Assembly (NCBI RefSeq): GCF_040529045.1
Contig: NZ_CP131914.1
Coordinates: 2,340,501-2,404,500, forward strand
Reading direction: 5' to 3'
Origin: Xanthomonas indica
Lineage (GTDB): Bacteria; Pseudomonadota; Gammaproteobacteria; Xanthomonadales; Xanthomonadaceae
DNA: 64,000 bases
Shown: positions 1 to 9,800 of the stretch, piece after piece
Layout: every line of letters starts with the position of its first letter
Numbering within the stretch: the stretch's first letter is position 1
Position numbers and translations under genes: made by a program
The notes under the pieces: generated by a model
Seen by the model: the letters and a program-made list of their open reading frames with translations, nothing else
Database searches by the model: none
Told to the model about the DNA's origin: nothing

Positions 1-125
1 TGCCCGGCGGCGAACACACCGTCGGCCGCTCCACCGGTCCCATCGACTACGTGCAGCGTCGCCAGTACGACTTCTTCGTGCGGCATCTGTTGGGGGAGCC
101 GACGCCGGCGTGGAACAGGCTGTAG
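1..125 (+). CDS. S9-family (prolyl-oligopeptidase-like) peptidase, C-terminal end only
   Basis: The frame is open from the window edge to a TAG at 123-125 and gives about 41 residues. They contain GGEHTVGRSTGPIDYVQRR followed by YDFFVRHLLGE and TPAWN. This looks like the C-terminal tail of secreted S9 alpha/beta-hydrolase peptidases. In that family the catalytic His lies near the C-terminus, and the His in GGEH is a candidate. The catalytic Ser and Asp would lie upstream of the window, so the assignment rests on a short stretch. Confidence 0.6.
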   Translation, partial: PGGEHTVGRSTGPIDYVQRRQYDFFVRHLLGEPTPAWNRL

Positions 126-133
126 GGGGGGGC

Positions 134-161
134 GGGATTTGGGATTGGGGATTGGGGATTC
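134..161. repeat. GGGATTGGGGATT-type dispersed repeat
   Basis: Tandem copies of GGGATTGGGGATT occur just after the peptidase stop codon. The reverse-complement form (CCAATCCCCAATCCC) occurs at 766-797, so an inverted pair brackets the 135 bp tandem array. Related copies occur at 38751-38780, 45888-46029, 49312-49425 and, within a coding sequence, at 63231-63257. Confidence 0.7.
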
Positions 162-194
162 GCAAAGGCGTGGTGGTTCCTGTTCCCGCGGGAC

Positions 195-735
195 TCGGCT
201 TTTCCCTTCTCCCCTCGGGAGAAGGTGCCCCGCAGGGGCGGATGAGGGTGCGGGGGGATGCACCAGGTTCTGGGGCATCGCGCGGCCTCCGTCCCCTCAC
301 CCCAACCCCTCTCCCGAGGGGAGAGGGGCTTTGGCTTTTCCCTTTTCCCCTCGCGAGAAGGTGCCCCGCAGGGGCGGATGAGGGTCCGGGAGATGCACCA
401 GGTTCTGGGGCATCGCGCGGCCTCCGTACCCTCACCCCAACCCCTCTCCCGAGGGGAGAGGGGCTTTGGCTTTTCCCTTTTCCCCTCGCGAGAAGGTGCC
501 CCGCAGGGGCGGATGAGGGTCCGGGAGATGCACCAGGTTCTGGGGCATCCCGCGGCTCCGAACCCTCACCCCAACCCCTCTCCCGAGGGGAGAGGGGCTT
601 TGGTTTTTCCCTTCTCCCCTCGGGAGAAAGTGCCCCGCAGGGGCGGATGAGGGTCCGGGAGATGCACCAGGTTCTGGGGCATCGCGCGGGCTCCGAACCC
701 TCACCCCAACCCCTCTCCCGAGGGGAGAGGGGCTT
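195..735. repeat. Four-copy tandem array of a ~135 bp palindromic intergenic repeat
   Basis: The marker GAGAAGGTGCCCCGCAGGGG recurs with offsets of 136, 135 and 134 bp: near 219, 355 and 490, and with one change (GAGAAAGTG) near 624. Each unit contains two short palindromes, around TCTCCCCTCGGGAGA and CTCTCCCGAGGGGAGAG, joined by GGATGAGGGT and GCACCAGGTTCTGGGGCATC. The array ends in a partial unit at about 735. Open frames across it are artefacts of a repeat length divisible by 3 in some units. No gene is called between 126 and 857. Confidence 0.85.
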
Positions 736-857
736 CAGATCATCGCGCCGACGCGCCCGCTCTTGCCAATCCCCAATCCCGACTCCCCAATCCCACCCCT
801 CAAGCCCCCGCCAACTCCGCCGATAACCCGGCAAGTCTCCCTGCGCCCCGACCCGCC

Positions 858-1166
858 ATGACCGCCATCGCTCCCAGTTCTTCGATCGCGCTATCCGGCA
901 TGCGCGCCGCGACGTCCGGGTTGCAGGTGCGCGCCAACAACATCGCCAATCTCGCTACCGAGGGCTTCCAGCGTTCGGTACCGGTGAATCAGGCCACCGC
1001 CGGTGGCGGCGTGGTCGGGCAGGTGCAGCAGGCCGACGGGCAGGGCAGCGATCTGGTCGACGACATGGTCGGCACGCTGACCGAGCGCACCGCGTTCCAG
1101 GCCAATGCGCGCGTGCTGCGTGCGGCCGACGACAGTATCGGCAGCCTGCTCGACGTGCTCGCCTAA
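858..1166 (+). CDS. Small FlgC-like flagellar rod-domain protein
   Basis: This 102-residue protein has the two halves of the flagellar rod/hook fold. Residues 8-37 match the N-terminal rod motif (ALSGMRAATSGLQVRANNIAN, then TEGFQR). Residues 74-102 match the C-terminal bbr helix (LTERTAFQANARVLRAADD). FlgC proper is about 135 residues, so the middle is shortened. It is not next to other flagellar genes here, so it is probably an orphan FlgC-like protein of Xanthomonas rather than the rod FlgC. No strong Shine-Dalgarno precedes the ATG. Confidence 0.65.
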   Translation: MTAIAPSSSIALSGMRAATSGLQVRANNIANLATEGFQRSVPVNQATAGGGVVGQVQQADGQGSDLVDDMVGTLTERTAFQANARVLRAADDSIGSLLDVLA

Positions 1167-1230
1167 GCCGTCACCGACGCGCTGCGCTCCCGCAACACAG
1201 CACCGCCGCGACCACGCGGCTATGCGGTTT

Positions 1231-1264
1231 TCCGCATCCATCCTCGGCACAGCGCACAAGACGC
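1231..1264 (+). promoter_or_regulatory. Arabinoside-locus regulatory module, copy 1
   Basis: TCCGCA (1231-1236), 19 nt, then ACAAGACGC (1256-1264), 52 nt before the ATG of the Tat protein gene. The TCCGCA lies in an inverted repeat TGCGG-N4-CCGCA (1223-1236). The same two boxes with the identical 19 nt gap occur at 3734, 15254 and 17984. The factor that binds is unknown. Confidence 0.7.
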
Positions 1265-1316
1265 TGCGGCGCGCGCAGCGCACGATGCGACGATCGCATT
1301 GCATCGGGGACGGTAG

Positions 1317-3683
1317 ATGGATCGGAGAGATTTCCTGCGGCAGGGCTTGGCGGTCGGCGCGATTGCCGGCGTGGAAGCGCTGGCCGGGCGTGCCGCTGCG
1401 GCACCGACAGCAGCCAGCGCCGCGCGGGCGCCGGCAGCGCCGCACCTGCGGCCGCTTGCGGCCGACGCGCTCGCCGGGCATACGCTGCAATGCCGTTTCG
1501 TCGAGGCCGGTGCGACCTGGGAGGTCTACGAAGACCTGCGCCAGCCCGACGGCGATCTGACCCTGCGCGGGCCGGGCGGGGTGCTGGTGCTGGGCAAGCG
1601 CACCGAAGCGGTGTTCCCGGCGGCGCAGGCGCCGTACTTCGGCATGGCCCTGGCCGAAGTGGCGATGGCCGATGCCGATCTGCTCGCCGATCGCTTGCTG
1701 CGCGATGGCGACCCGCGCGCCGATGAGGTGCGCGACGTGGCGCCGCCGCCGGCCTCGCAACTGGATCCCAAGGACTACAACGGGCGCCTGCCGTGGACCA
1801 CCTTCGTCGGCACCCGCGAATGCGCCGACACCATGCCGGTGTACCCGGACGGGCGTACCCGCTGCTACCGCGCCATCCAGACGTTCCCGGAACTGGGCAA
1901 GGACGAACTGGTGCGGCGTCGCAGCGAAGGCCTGCTCGGTGGCTGGATGCCGGCGGTGCGCAAGGTGGTGCCGGCCGGCGACGGCCGCTACTACGACATC
2001 CTGCTGTTCGCCGACGTGCTGGCCGAGGACCGCTTCGTGGTGCAGACCTGGCACCGCAGCGCGCTGGTCGAGCATGGCAAGGTCAGCAAGGTGGTGTACG
2101 GCTACAGCTATCCGGACTACCCGCCGCGGCGCGGCCCGCGCAGTGCCGAGGAGTTCTACCGCGGCCTGCTCGCCTTCGCCGGCTACTGGCAGGCGCAGCT
2201 GGGCGACACCGTGCAGGCGCAGACCCCGGACCCGAGTTGGCGCGACATGGCGCGCTTCGCCTTCGCCCGCGAGCTGGTGGTGCGCCCCGGCGGCACCTAT
2301 CCCAAGTACGGCGCGGTGGACCGCGACTACTACGGCAACGAGTACGACGGCTTCCAGGACACCTTCACTAGTTCGCTGTACGCCAACCTGGAGTGGGGCC
2401 GCTTCAGCCAGGCCGCGGCGGTGCTGGACGGGTATTTCAGTGATTTCGTGCAGGCCGACGGCATGGTCAACATGCGCGGTCCGGAGACCGGCCAGTTCGG
2501 GCTGACCCTGTCGCTGCTGGCGCGCTACCTGCGCTACACCGGCGATGCCGCGCTGCTGCGCAAGCACCGCGACAAGATCGCCGCCACTGCGCAGGTGCTG
2601 GTCGAGCTGCACGACGCCAGCCTGCGCCTGCCGGCGTCGGCACCGGGGCATGGCCTGATTCACGGTTGGAACGAATCCGATGCCTGTCTGTTCCCCGATC
2701 CGCAGGTGTGGTGGAAGCCGTACTACGCCAACAGCGCGCTGGCGGTGCGCGGTTGGCAGGACCTGGCCGCGGTGTGGGCCGGCATCGCCGGGCCGGGTGG
2801 GCAGGCCGCCGCAGCGCAGTGGCAGCGCCGTGCGCAGCAGCTGTCCGCACAACTGCTGCGCACGCTGCGCGGCAACGTCCGCCGCGACTTGCAGCCGCCG
2901 TACCTCGGTCCGCTGCCCGGGGTGAAGCTCACCTTCCGCCAGTCGCTGCAGCAGGAACACCCCAGCGAGCAGGGCTGGCCGCACCGCGCCTACGCCGAAC
3001 TGCTGCAGGCCGATGTGCTGCCCGACGACCTGGCGCACCTGGTCATCGACTGCGTGCGCGGCCACGGCGGCACCAGCCTCGGCGTGGTCGGCAACATCAC
3101 CGCGCCCACGCCGGAGGCGCGCGACCTGCTCGGCTTCATCTCCTACGGCTACGCGCAGCAGTTGCTGCGCCTGGACCGGATCGAGGAATACCTGCTGTTC
3201 CTGTACGCGCACCGCTACCACGTGCATACCCGCGGCAGTTGGACGGCGGGCGAGGTCAGCGGCATCACCGGCGGCATGCCGCTGTTCTGCATTCCCGCGC
3301 AGATGACCATCCCGCTGCTGCTGCGCTGGATGCTGGTGTTCGAGGACAGCGCCGGCGAGGAACTGTTCCTGGCGCGGGCGCTGCCGCGCGACTGGCTGGG
3401 CAGCGGCGAGACGATCGCGATCGAGGCGGCGCCGACGCGCTGGGGCAGGGTGTCGCTGACCCTGCAGGGAGACCCGGCGCGCAAGCGCGTCGACGGCAGC
3501 GTGACGCTGCCGGCGCAGCGCCCGGCGCGGACTTGGCTGACCCTGCGCGTGCCGGCTGGCACCCGCCTGCAGGAGGTGCGGCTGGACGGACAACTGGCGG
3601 TGCTGTCCGGGCCGCGCAATGAGCGTGTGCTGGTCCCGGCCGGCAGCGCGGCGACGGTGGCGATTTCGGCTGTCTACGGCTGA
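1317..3683 (+). CDS. Tat-exported six-hairpin-glycosidase-like protein of unknown family
   Basis: The 788-residue product starts MDRRDFLRQGLAVGAIAG, a clear twin-arginine signal, followed by an Ala-rich linker to about residue 50. The middle (about 290-700) is rich in helices with aromatic/acidic motifs typical of (alpha/alpha)6-barrel glycosidases. These include YGNEYDGFQDT, the stretch at residues 451-455 (WNESD) and WPHRAYAELL. A beta-sandwich-like C-terminus follows (LTLRVPAGTRLQEVRLDG). I could not assign it to a CAZy family. It is the first gene of the arabinoside locus and has its own copy of the shared upstream module, so a periplasmic glycosidase role is inferred. The N-terminal 50-290 may be a substrate-binding domain. 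The ATG at 1317 is preceded by only a weak GGGGACGG. Confidence 0.7.
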   Translation: MDRRDFLRQGLAVGAIAGVEALAGRAAAAPTAASAARAPAAPHLRPLAADALAGHTLQCRFVEAGATWEVYEDLRQPDGDLTLRGPGGVLVLGKRTEAVFPAAQAPYFGMALAEVAMADADLLADRLLRDGDPRADEVRDVAPPPASQLDPKDYNGRLPWTTFVGTRECADTMPVYPDGRTRCYRAIQTFPELGKDELVRRRSEGLLGGWMPAVRKVVPAGDGRYYDILLFADVLAEDRFVVQTWHRSALVEHGKVSKVVYGYSYPDYPPRRGPRSAEEFYRGLLAFAGYWQAQLGDTVQAQTPDPSWRDMARFAFARELVVRPGGTYPKYGAVDRDYYGNEYDGFQDTFTSSLYANLEWGRFSQAAAVLDGYFSDFVQADGMVNMRGPETGQFGLTLSLLARYLRYTGDAALLRKHRDKIAATAQVLVELHDASLRLPASAPGHGLIHGWNESDACLFPDPQVWWKPYYANSALAVRGWQDLAAVWAGIAGPGGQAAAAQWQRRAQQLSAQLLRTLRGNVRRDLQPPYLGPLPGVKLTFRQSLQQEHPSEQGWPHRAYAELLQADVLPDDLAHLVIDCVRGHGGTSLGVVGNITAPTPEARDLLGFISYGYAQQLLRLDRIEEYLLFLYAHRYHVHTRGSWTAGEVSGITGGMPLFCIPAQMTIPLLLRWMLVFEDSAGEELFLARALPRDWLGSGETIAIEAAPTRWGRVSLTLQGDPARKRVDGSVTLPAQRPARTWLTLRVPAGTRLQEVRLDGQLAVLSGPRNERVLVPAGSAATVAISAVYG

Positions 3684-3733
3684 GTGGCGAAAAAGTCGGA
3701 AACGTCCCGCCGGTCCGCGGGGCAATGCGGTAT

Positions 3734-3799
3734 TCCGCACGTTTTCCCGATAAATACGACAAGACGCCGCGCGCGTCCTACGCGCACATTGTGACCGTG
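3734..3799 (+). promoter_or_regulatory. Arabinoside-locus regulatory module, copy 2 (three boxes)
   Basis: TCCGCA (3734-3739), 19 nt, ACAAGACGC (3759-3767), 21 nt, TTGTGACCGTG (3789-3799). It lies upstream of the first TonB receptor. TCCGCA is again half of TGCGG-N4-CCGCA (3727-3739). The remaining 217 nt to the ATG form a GC-rich leader with no gene seen. The third box contains TGTGA, a half-site of the CRP/Clp type, but no good second half follows. Confidence 0.7.
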
Positions 3800-4016
3800 C
3801 AGTGAATGTCCAGGGGGAGATTCGTTGCACGTCACCGGGGACGCAGCGCATGGGTCGTGCGCGTCGCCGTGCAGGCGGCGTCGGGATCGTCCCGTCCGGC
3901 GGCGCCTGCGTGGACACGTCCGTTTTCGTATCCGCCACATGTGCTGGCGTCGGGGCGGCCGCCTGGGGAAGGGCGGCGCTCCAGCGATCGCCAGGCCGCC
4001 GCTCAGGAGATTTCCG

Positions 4017-6845
4017 ATGCCGTCTTTGCTCGAACGCGTTGTGCCGCTGCTCCCGTGTTCCTGGCGCGCCGCGCCGCAACCCGGTCCACTGGCTGCGGCC
4101 ATCTGCACCGCGCTGGCCCTGCTCGCGCCAGCGGTGCAGGCGCAGGATGCGCAGACGCAGGACGCTCAGGCGACCACGCTGGAGCGGGTCAGCGTCACCG
4201 GCAGCCATCTGCGCCGGGTCGATGCCGAGACCGCCAGCCCGGTCATTACCATCGACCGCCAGCGCATCGAGGACAGCGGCCAGAACACGCTCGGCCAGTT
4301 GCTGCAGCAGCTGCCGGCGATGGCCGGCAACATGCCCAACGTGGCGCTCAATTCCGGCTTCAGCCACGGTCGTGCGCTGGTCTCGCTGCGCAATCTCGGC
4401 CCCGAGCGCACCCTGGTGCTGGTCAACGGCCACCGCATGGCCGGGCCGGCCAGCAGCGTCGCCGCCGCGCCCGGCGTGGACGTCAACGCGATTCCGGCGG
4501 CGATGGTCGAGCGCATCGAGGTGCTCACCGACGGCGCCTCGTCGGTGTACGGCTCCGACGCCATCGCCGGCGTGGTCAACATCATCCTCAAGGACAAGTA
4601 CGACGGTTTCGCCGCCACCGCCGACTACGGCCTGAGCACCCACGGCGACGGCAACCGCCGCTCGCTCGGCCTGGAGTGGGGCAAGACCTGGGACCGCGGC
4701 GGGCTGATCCTGGGCGTGAGCCGCAGTTCCATGAACGCGCTGTACGACAGCGACCGCGACTATGCGCGCACCGCGCACAGCTATCTCAACGGCGACGTGG
4801 TGGAGCGCCGCGGCAACGGCACCCGTGCCTTCCTCAGCAATGGCAGCGTGCTGACCCCCAACGCCAACCTGGCACCTGGCCAGGTCAACGCCAGCGACTT
4901 CCACACCTACAGCCAGGCGGTCGAAGGCTACAACGCGTACACCGGCCAGTACCTGATCACCCCGGTGCAGCGCACCAACGCCTCGGCGCACGCCAGCTTC
5001 GACTTCACCCCGAACGTGCAGGGCTACCTGGACATGTTCTGGACCCGCAGCGAGACCACCTCGCAGCTCACCGCCTACGGCCTGGAACTGCCCAACGCCG
5101 CGCAGAACTACTACAACCCCTTCGGCGCCCAGCTCAGCCGCTACCTGCTGCGCTCGGTGCCGGCCAACACCCGCGTCTACACCTCGACGATGTACCAGAC
5201 CAACATCGTCGCCGGCCTGCGCGGCAAGTTCGGCGACAGCAGCTGGCAGTGGGACGCGGCGGCCGGCTACGCGCACTACAAGGACACCCTGGTGCGCAAC
5301 GGCTTCTCCATCACCTCGGCGCTGAACAACGCGGTGGGCGCCTCGTTCCGCGACAGCGACGGCACCCTCAAGTGCGGCACGCCCGGCAACGTCATCGCCG
5401 GCTGTACCCCGATCAACGTGTTCAACCCGGACGATCCGGCCACCATCGCCGGCATCAAGGCCACCCAGAGCGCGGTCGACCTGATCGACGAGAGCACCAT
5501 GAAGTTCGCCGAGGCCAGCGTCAACGGCGACCTGTTCGCGATGCCGGCCGGCACGGTGCAGGCCGCGTTCGGCCTGTCGTTCCGCAAGAACGGCTTCTCG
5601 CAGGGCACCAGCAATCCGGTGGCGGCCGCCGATGCGGAAGGCAACTGCGATTACAACGACGGCTGCATCATGAACCAGGGCCACGACGAGACCATCAAGG
5701 AGGCCTACGCCGAAGTGCTGGTGCCGCTGCTCAAGGGCGTGACCGGCGCGCAGGCGCTGAACCTCAACCTGGGCACGCGCTACTCGCGCTACGACTACTG
5801 GGGCAGCACCACCAACAGCAAGGTCGCGCTGGAATGGCGGCCGATCGACAACCTGCTGATCCGCGCCACCGGCTCGCAGGTGTTCCGCGCGCCGGCGCTG
5901 GGCGACCTGTACGGCTCGCCGTACAACGGCGTGGTCGACGATGTCGCCGACTACACGGATCCGTGCAACGGCTACACCGGCGGCGGCAATCCCGCGGCCT
6001 GCGCCAACGTGCCGACCAATGGCCGTTTCGTCAACACCTCCACCTTCACTGTGCTCACCACCGGCTCGGCCAACGCCGGTTTCGCGATCAAGCCCGAGCA
6101 GGGCCGTTCCTACAACATCGGCGCGGTGTACGACCCGGGCTGGGCCGAGGGGCTGTCGCTGAACCTGGATAGCTGGCGCGTCACTCTCGACGACATGATC
6201 AACGGCGTCGGCCTGAATCAGGTGCTGCAGTATTGCTACGATGGCCAGAGTGCCTACTGCCCGTTGATCGAGCGCGGCCCCACCGGGCAACTGGTCAGCG
6301 TGACCGTGCCGTTCGCGATCAACAGCGGCAAGGTCGACATCCGCGGCGACGACGTTGGCATCAAGTACGCCTTGCCCGAGACCGCGTGGGGTCGCTTCCG
6401 TGCCGGCGTCGATGCCACCTACCTGTCCAGCTACAAATTCAGCGGCGATCCGCACAACTATGTGGGCGAACAATCCAGCTACGGCAATCTGCCGCGCTGG
6501 CGCGCGAACTTCACGCTCGACTGGGACAACGGTCCCTGGCACGCGAGTTGGAACACCCGCCTGATCGGCCGTACCACGGTCGGCAGCGCCTACGAGGACT
6601 TCTGCGTCAACACCGCCGCCGACGGCAGTTGCGTGTATTTCCCGGTTGGCACGGTGACCTACCACGACGCCAGCGTGAGCCGGAAGTTCGAGCGCCTGCA
6701 CAGCACCCTGGCGCTGGGCGTGAACAACCTCGGCAACCGCACGCCGCCGCGCTACTACGGCTACGCCAGTGCGGCCAACACCGACGCGTTCACCTACGAC
6801 ACGCTTGGGCGTTACTTCTGGGCGCGGATCAGGACCGAGTTTTGA
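4017..6845 (+). CDS. TonB-dependent receptor (first of the arabinoside locus)
   Basis: A 942-residue outer-membrane receptor. The start at 4017 is chosen because AGGAGA sits 6 nt upstream and a Sec signal follows (hydrophobic AAAICTALALLAPAVQAQ). The plug domain (about 55-170) shows SVTGSHLRRVDAETASPV and EVLTDGASSVYGSDAIAGVV. The beta-barrel ends in an aromatic residue (RYFWARIRTEF), as outer-membrane barrels do. No long N-terminal signalling extension is present, so it is not a FecA-type transducer. It shares CNGYTGGG and AACANVPT motifs with the second receptor at 18346, so the two are paralogues. The stop overlaps the TTG start of the next enzyme. Its likely cargo is arabino-oligosaccharides or arabinosylated Hyp peptides, by context only. 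Confidence 0.9.
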   Translation: MPSLLERVVPLLPCSWRAAPQPGPLAAAICTALALLAPAVQAQDAQTQDAQATTLERVSVTGSHLRRVDAETASPVITIDRQRIEDSGQNTLGQLLQQLPAMAGNMPNVALNSGFSHGRALVSLRNLGPERTLVLVNGHRMAGPASSVAAAPGVDVNAIPAAMVERIEVLTDGASSVYGSDAIAGVVNIILKDKYDGFAATADYGLSTHGDGNRRSLGLEWGKTWDRGGLILGVSRSSMNALYDSDRDYARTAHSYLNGDVVERRGNGTRAFLSNGSVLTPNANLAPGQVNASDFHTYSQAVEGYNAYTGQYLITPVQRTNASAHASFDFTPNVQGYLDMFWTRSETTSQLTAYGLELPNAAQNYYNPFGAQLSRYLLRSVPANTRVYTSTMYQTNIVAGLRGKFGDSSWQWDAAAGYAHYKDTLVRNGFSITSALNNAVGASFRDSDGTLKCGTPGNVIAGCTPINVFNPDDPATIAGIKATQSAVDLIDESTMKFAEASVNGDLFAMPAGTVQAAFGLSFRKNGFSQGTSNPVAAADAEGNCDYNDGCIMNQGHDETIKEAYAEVLVPLLKGVTGAQALNLNLGTRYSRYDYWGSTTNSKVALEWRPIDNLLIRATGSQVFRAPALGDLYGSPYNGVVDDVADYTDPCNGYTGGGNPAACANVPTNGRFVNTSTFTVLTTGSANAGFAIKPEQGRSYNIGAVYDPGWAEGLSLNLDSWRVTLDDMINGVGLNQVLQYCYDGQSAYCPLIERGPTGQLVSVTVPFAINSGKVDIRGDDVGIKYALPETAWGRFRAGVDATYLSSYKFSGDPHNYVGEQSSYGNLPRWRANFTLDWDNGPWHASWNTRLIGRTTVGSAYEDFCVNTAADGSCVYFPVGTVTYHDASVSRKFERLHSTLALGVNNLGNRTPPRYYGYASAANTDAFTYDTLGRYFWARIRTEF

Positions 6846-9800
6846 GTCGCCTGTCTGCACTCGGTGGCGTCGCGTCGCGCGTGCGGCGCGGCGCCGCCCT
6901 TCTAGGTTGCCTGCTGTTCGCGGTGGCGATTTCAGCATCGGCCACCACCGGCGATGTGCTCGACCGCGATGGCGAAGACCTGCAGCCCAGCAATGCCGCG
7001 ATCGGGATGCCGCGTTTTACCGGCGATGCGCATCCGCTGCCGGACAGCGGCGTGGCGTTCGCGCCGGGGCGGGGGCAGGGCCAGTTGCAGCGGGTGTTCG
7101 CCGCCGACCTGGCGGCGGGCGCAGGCAGCGCGCCCGGCCGCGATTTCTGGATCGACCGCCTGCTGGCGCGGCAGGGCACCGGCGGCGGCTTCGGCGACAG
7201 CAACAACTGGCTATTCACCCGTGGCCGCGCCGCCTACCTGTACACGCACAAGCCGGAGGAGCCCGGCTTCGTCGGCGACGTGGCCTATGTGCACAAGACC
7301 GGCCACGACGCGTTGTTCCGCCTGCAGCTGGAGCGCGACGGCGTGCCGATCGTGCTGGTCGAGGACAGTGCGCAGCGGCGGCAGACGCCGAGCTATTTCA
7401 GCAGCGTCTACGCCGGTGCCGGCGTGCGCCTGCAACTGGTCAAGTTCATCAGCGAGCAGAACGTGGCGGTGGCCGAGGCCACCGTGTCCAGCACCGACGG
7501 CGAGGCGCATGCGCTGACCCTGCGCGCGGTCTCACCGATGGTCACCCATCCCGACGGTGCCGAACTGACCGGCGCCTTCGTCACCCACAATGCCATCACC
7601 ACAGTGTTCCCGCGCCTGTCCGGCGACGGCTTCGCGGTGCAATGCGCGAGCATCGTGCGGCAGGTGGTCGTGCCGGCGCACGGGACCGCGCCAACGCTGA
7701 AGGTGCAACTCGGGCTGGTCGCGCGCGAACTGCCGGCCTCGCTGCAGGAATACCGGCGCATCGCCGCGCAATCGCCGCAGCAGGCCTATCGCGAGCACGT
7801 CGTCGCCTACAACCGCTGGTGGGCCGACAACCTGCCGTACCTGGACACGCCCGAGGACAATCTCGACAAGACCCTGTTCTATCGCTGGTGGCTGCTGCGC
7901 TTCAATTTCCTCGATGCCGCGGTGCCCGGCAACGACTACCAGTTCCCGGTGGCGATCGAAGGCGTGCTCGGCTACGACAACGCCATCGTGCTCACCACCG
8001 GCATGTTCATCGACGACCTCAAGTACCTGCGCGATCCGCTCTACGCGTACGGCTCCTGGCTCGGTACCGGCGAGACCGCCGGCGGCGGCAAGTACGTGGA
8101 CAATCCCGGCGCGCCGGAGAACTGGTCCAACTCCTACGCCCAGTATCTCAGTGCCGCCGCCTGGCGCGCCTATCAGGTGCATGGCGGGCCGCGGGCGATC
8201 GCCGGGCAATTGGCGCGCTACGCCAGCGAAGACGTGGAGGCGCTGCTGCGCGCCTACGATCGCAACGGCAACGGCCTGATCGAGTACGACTGGGCGGCGA
8301 TGACCGGCAACGACGCCGATGCGGTCTCCTTCGACTGGGCCAAGCGCCACGACGCGCCACGCATGGACCGCAGCGAGAGCGCGTACGTGTACGCCAATGC
8401 GCTGGCCGCCGCGCAGGCCGCGCAGGTGGCCGGCGACGCCGCCACTGCCACGCGCATGCAGACGCTGGTGGCGAAGATCCGTCGCGCCGTGCTCGACGTG
8501 CTGTGGCAGGACCACAGTGCACAGGCCGACGGCATGGGCCTGCACGGCGACCTGCTCAAGCAGCGCCAGGCCGACGGGCCGCGCCTGCCGGTGGACTGGA
8601 AGGAGACCAACAACTACTACCCCTTCAGCGTCGGTCTCATGCCCAAGCACGGCGACGCAGACGACGACCCCAAGTACGTGCGCGCGCTGCGCCTGTTCGC
8701 CGACGCGCGGCAGTTCCCGCTGTTCCCGTTCTACACGGCCAACCAGGCCGATGCGCAGGCGCGCGGCGAGGGGGGCAGCAACAATTTCTCGGTGATCAAT
8801 TCCACCGTGGCATTCCGCCTGCTCGGCAGCGTGTTGCGCGATTACCCCAGCCCGTATCTGGACGCGTCCAGCTACCGCACGCTGCTGTACTGGAACGCGT
8901 GGGCGCACTACATCGACGGCGACAACCGCTACCCGGACCAGAACGAGTTCTGGGCGCAGGGCAGCGCCGCCGATGGCGGCCGCATCGGCTACCGTTCGTG
9001 GATCCACCACACCCAGCTCGGCGCCACCAACTTCACCGTGATCGAGGATGCGATGGGCCTGCGTCCGCGCAGCGATGCCCTGATCGAGCTGTATCCGATC
9101 GACATCGGCTGGGACCATTTCGCCGCCGATCGGCTGCGCTACCGCGACCGCGACCTGAGCATCGTCTGGGACCGCGACGGTCGCCGCTACGGCGGCGCTG
9201 CGCCGAAGGGCTATTCGCTGTACCTGGACGGGCAACTGGCCTTCACCGTCGATCGCCTGGCACACCTGTTGTACGACCCTGGTAGCGGTCGCGTGCAGGC
9301 CTTGCCGGATGTGGTCAATGCCGGTGCCGCGCAGATGCAGGTGCTGGCCGCGCATCGGCTGGCGCTGCAGGCGCCGCAGCAGGTGCGCTTTCCAGGCCAG
9401 GCGCGGATCGGTGCGGTACTCGCCGATGCCGGGCTCGACATCGCGCTGCCGCCCGGCGCGCGCAACCTGGCGCAGGGCGCGGCGGTCAGCGCGAGCTATG
9501 CGGCCGACGGGTTCCCGGCCACGGCCGCGGTCGACGGCAGCACCGCCAACGAGCCGTTCTGGGGCACGGCCGGTTCGCCCGCCGCTAGCGACTGGCTGGA
9601 GCTGGATCTGGGTCGGCCGCAGACGCTCGACGACGTGCGTGTGTACTTCTATCGCAGTTCGTCGCCTCCGGGCGAACAGCATGGGTTCCCGTCGGGCACG
9701 CGCGCCGGCTACGCGCCGCCGTGGTTGTACGTGCTGCAGTACTTCGACGCCGGCGTGTGGAAGACCGTGCCGGGCCAGGTGCGCGATGCGCCGATCGCAC

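Noticed and set aside
195-735. CRISPR array
   Set aside because: The whole ~135 bp unit is repeated, with no short repeats separated by unique spacers and no cas genes nearby.
110-826. Repetitive protein-coding frame across the tandem array
   Set aside because: Frames exist on both strands and in several phases because the repeat is GC-rich. The sequence is a palindromic intergenic repeat.
3789-3810. Clp/CRP binding site at TTGTGACCGTGCAGTGAA
   Set aside because: Only the TGTGA half-site is good. The second half does not match TCACA in either receptor promoter.
891-6938. 2015-codon open frame on the minus strand
   Set aside because: It is antisense to the Tat protein and TonB receptor genes, which show signal peptides and family motifs. 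The frame is open only because high-GC codon use leaves few stops. Its product is low-complexity Ala/Val/Gly/Arg.
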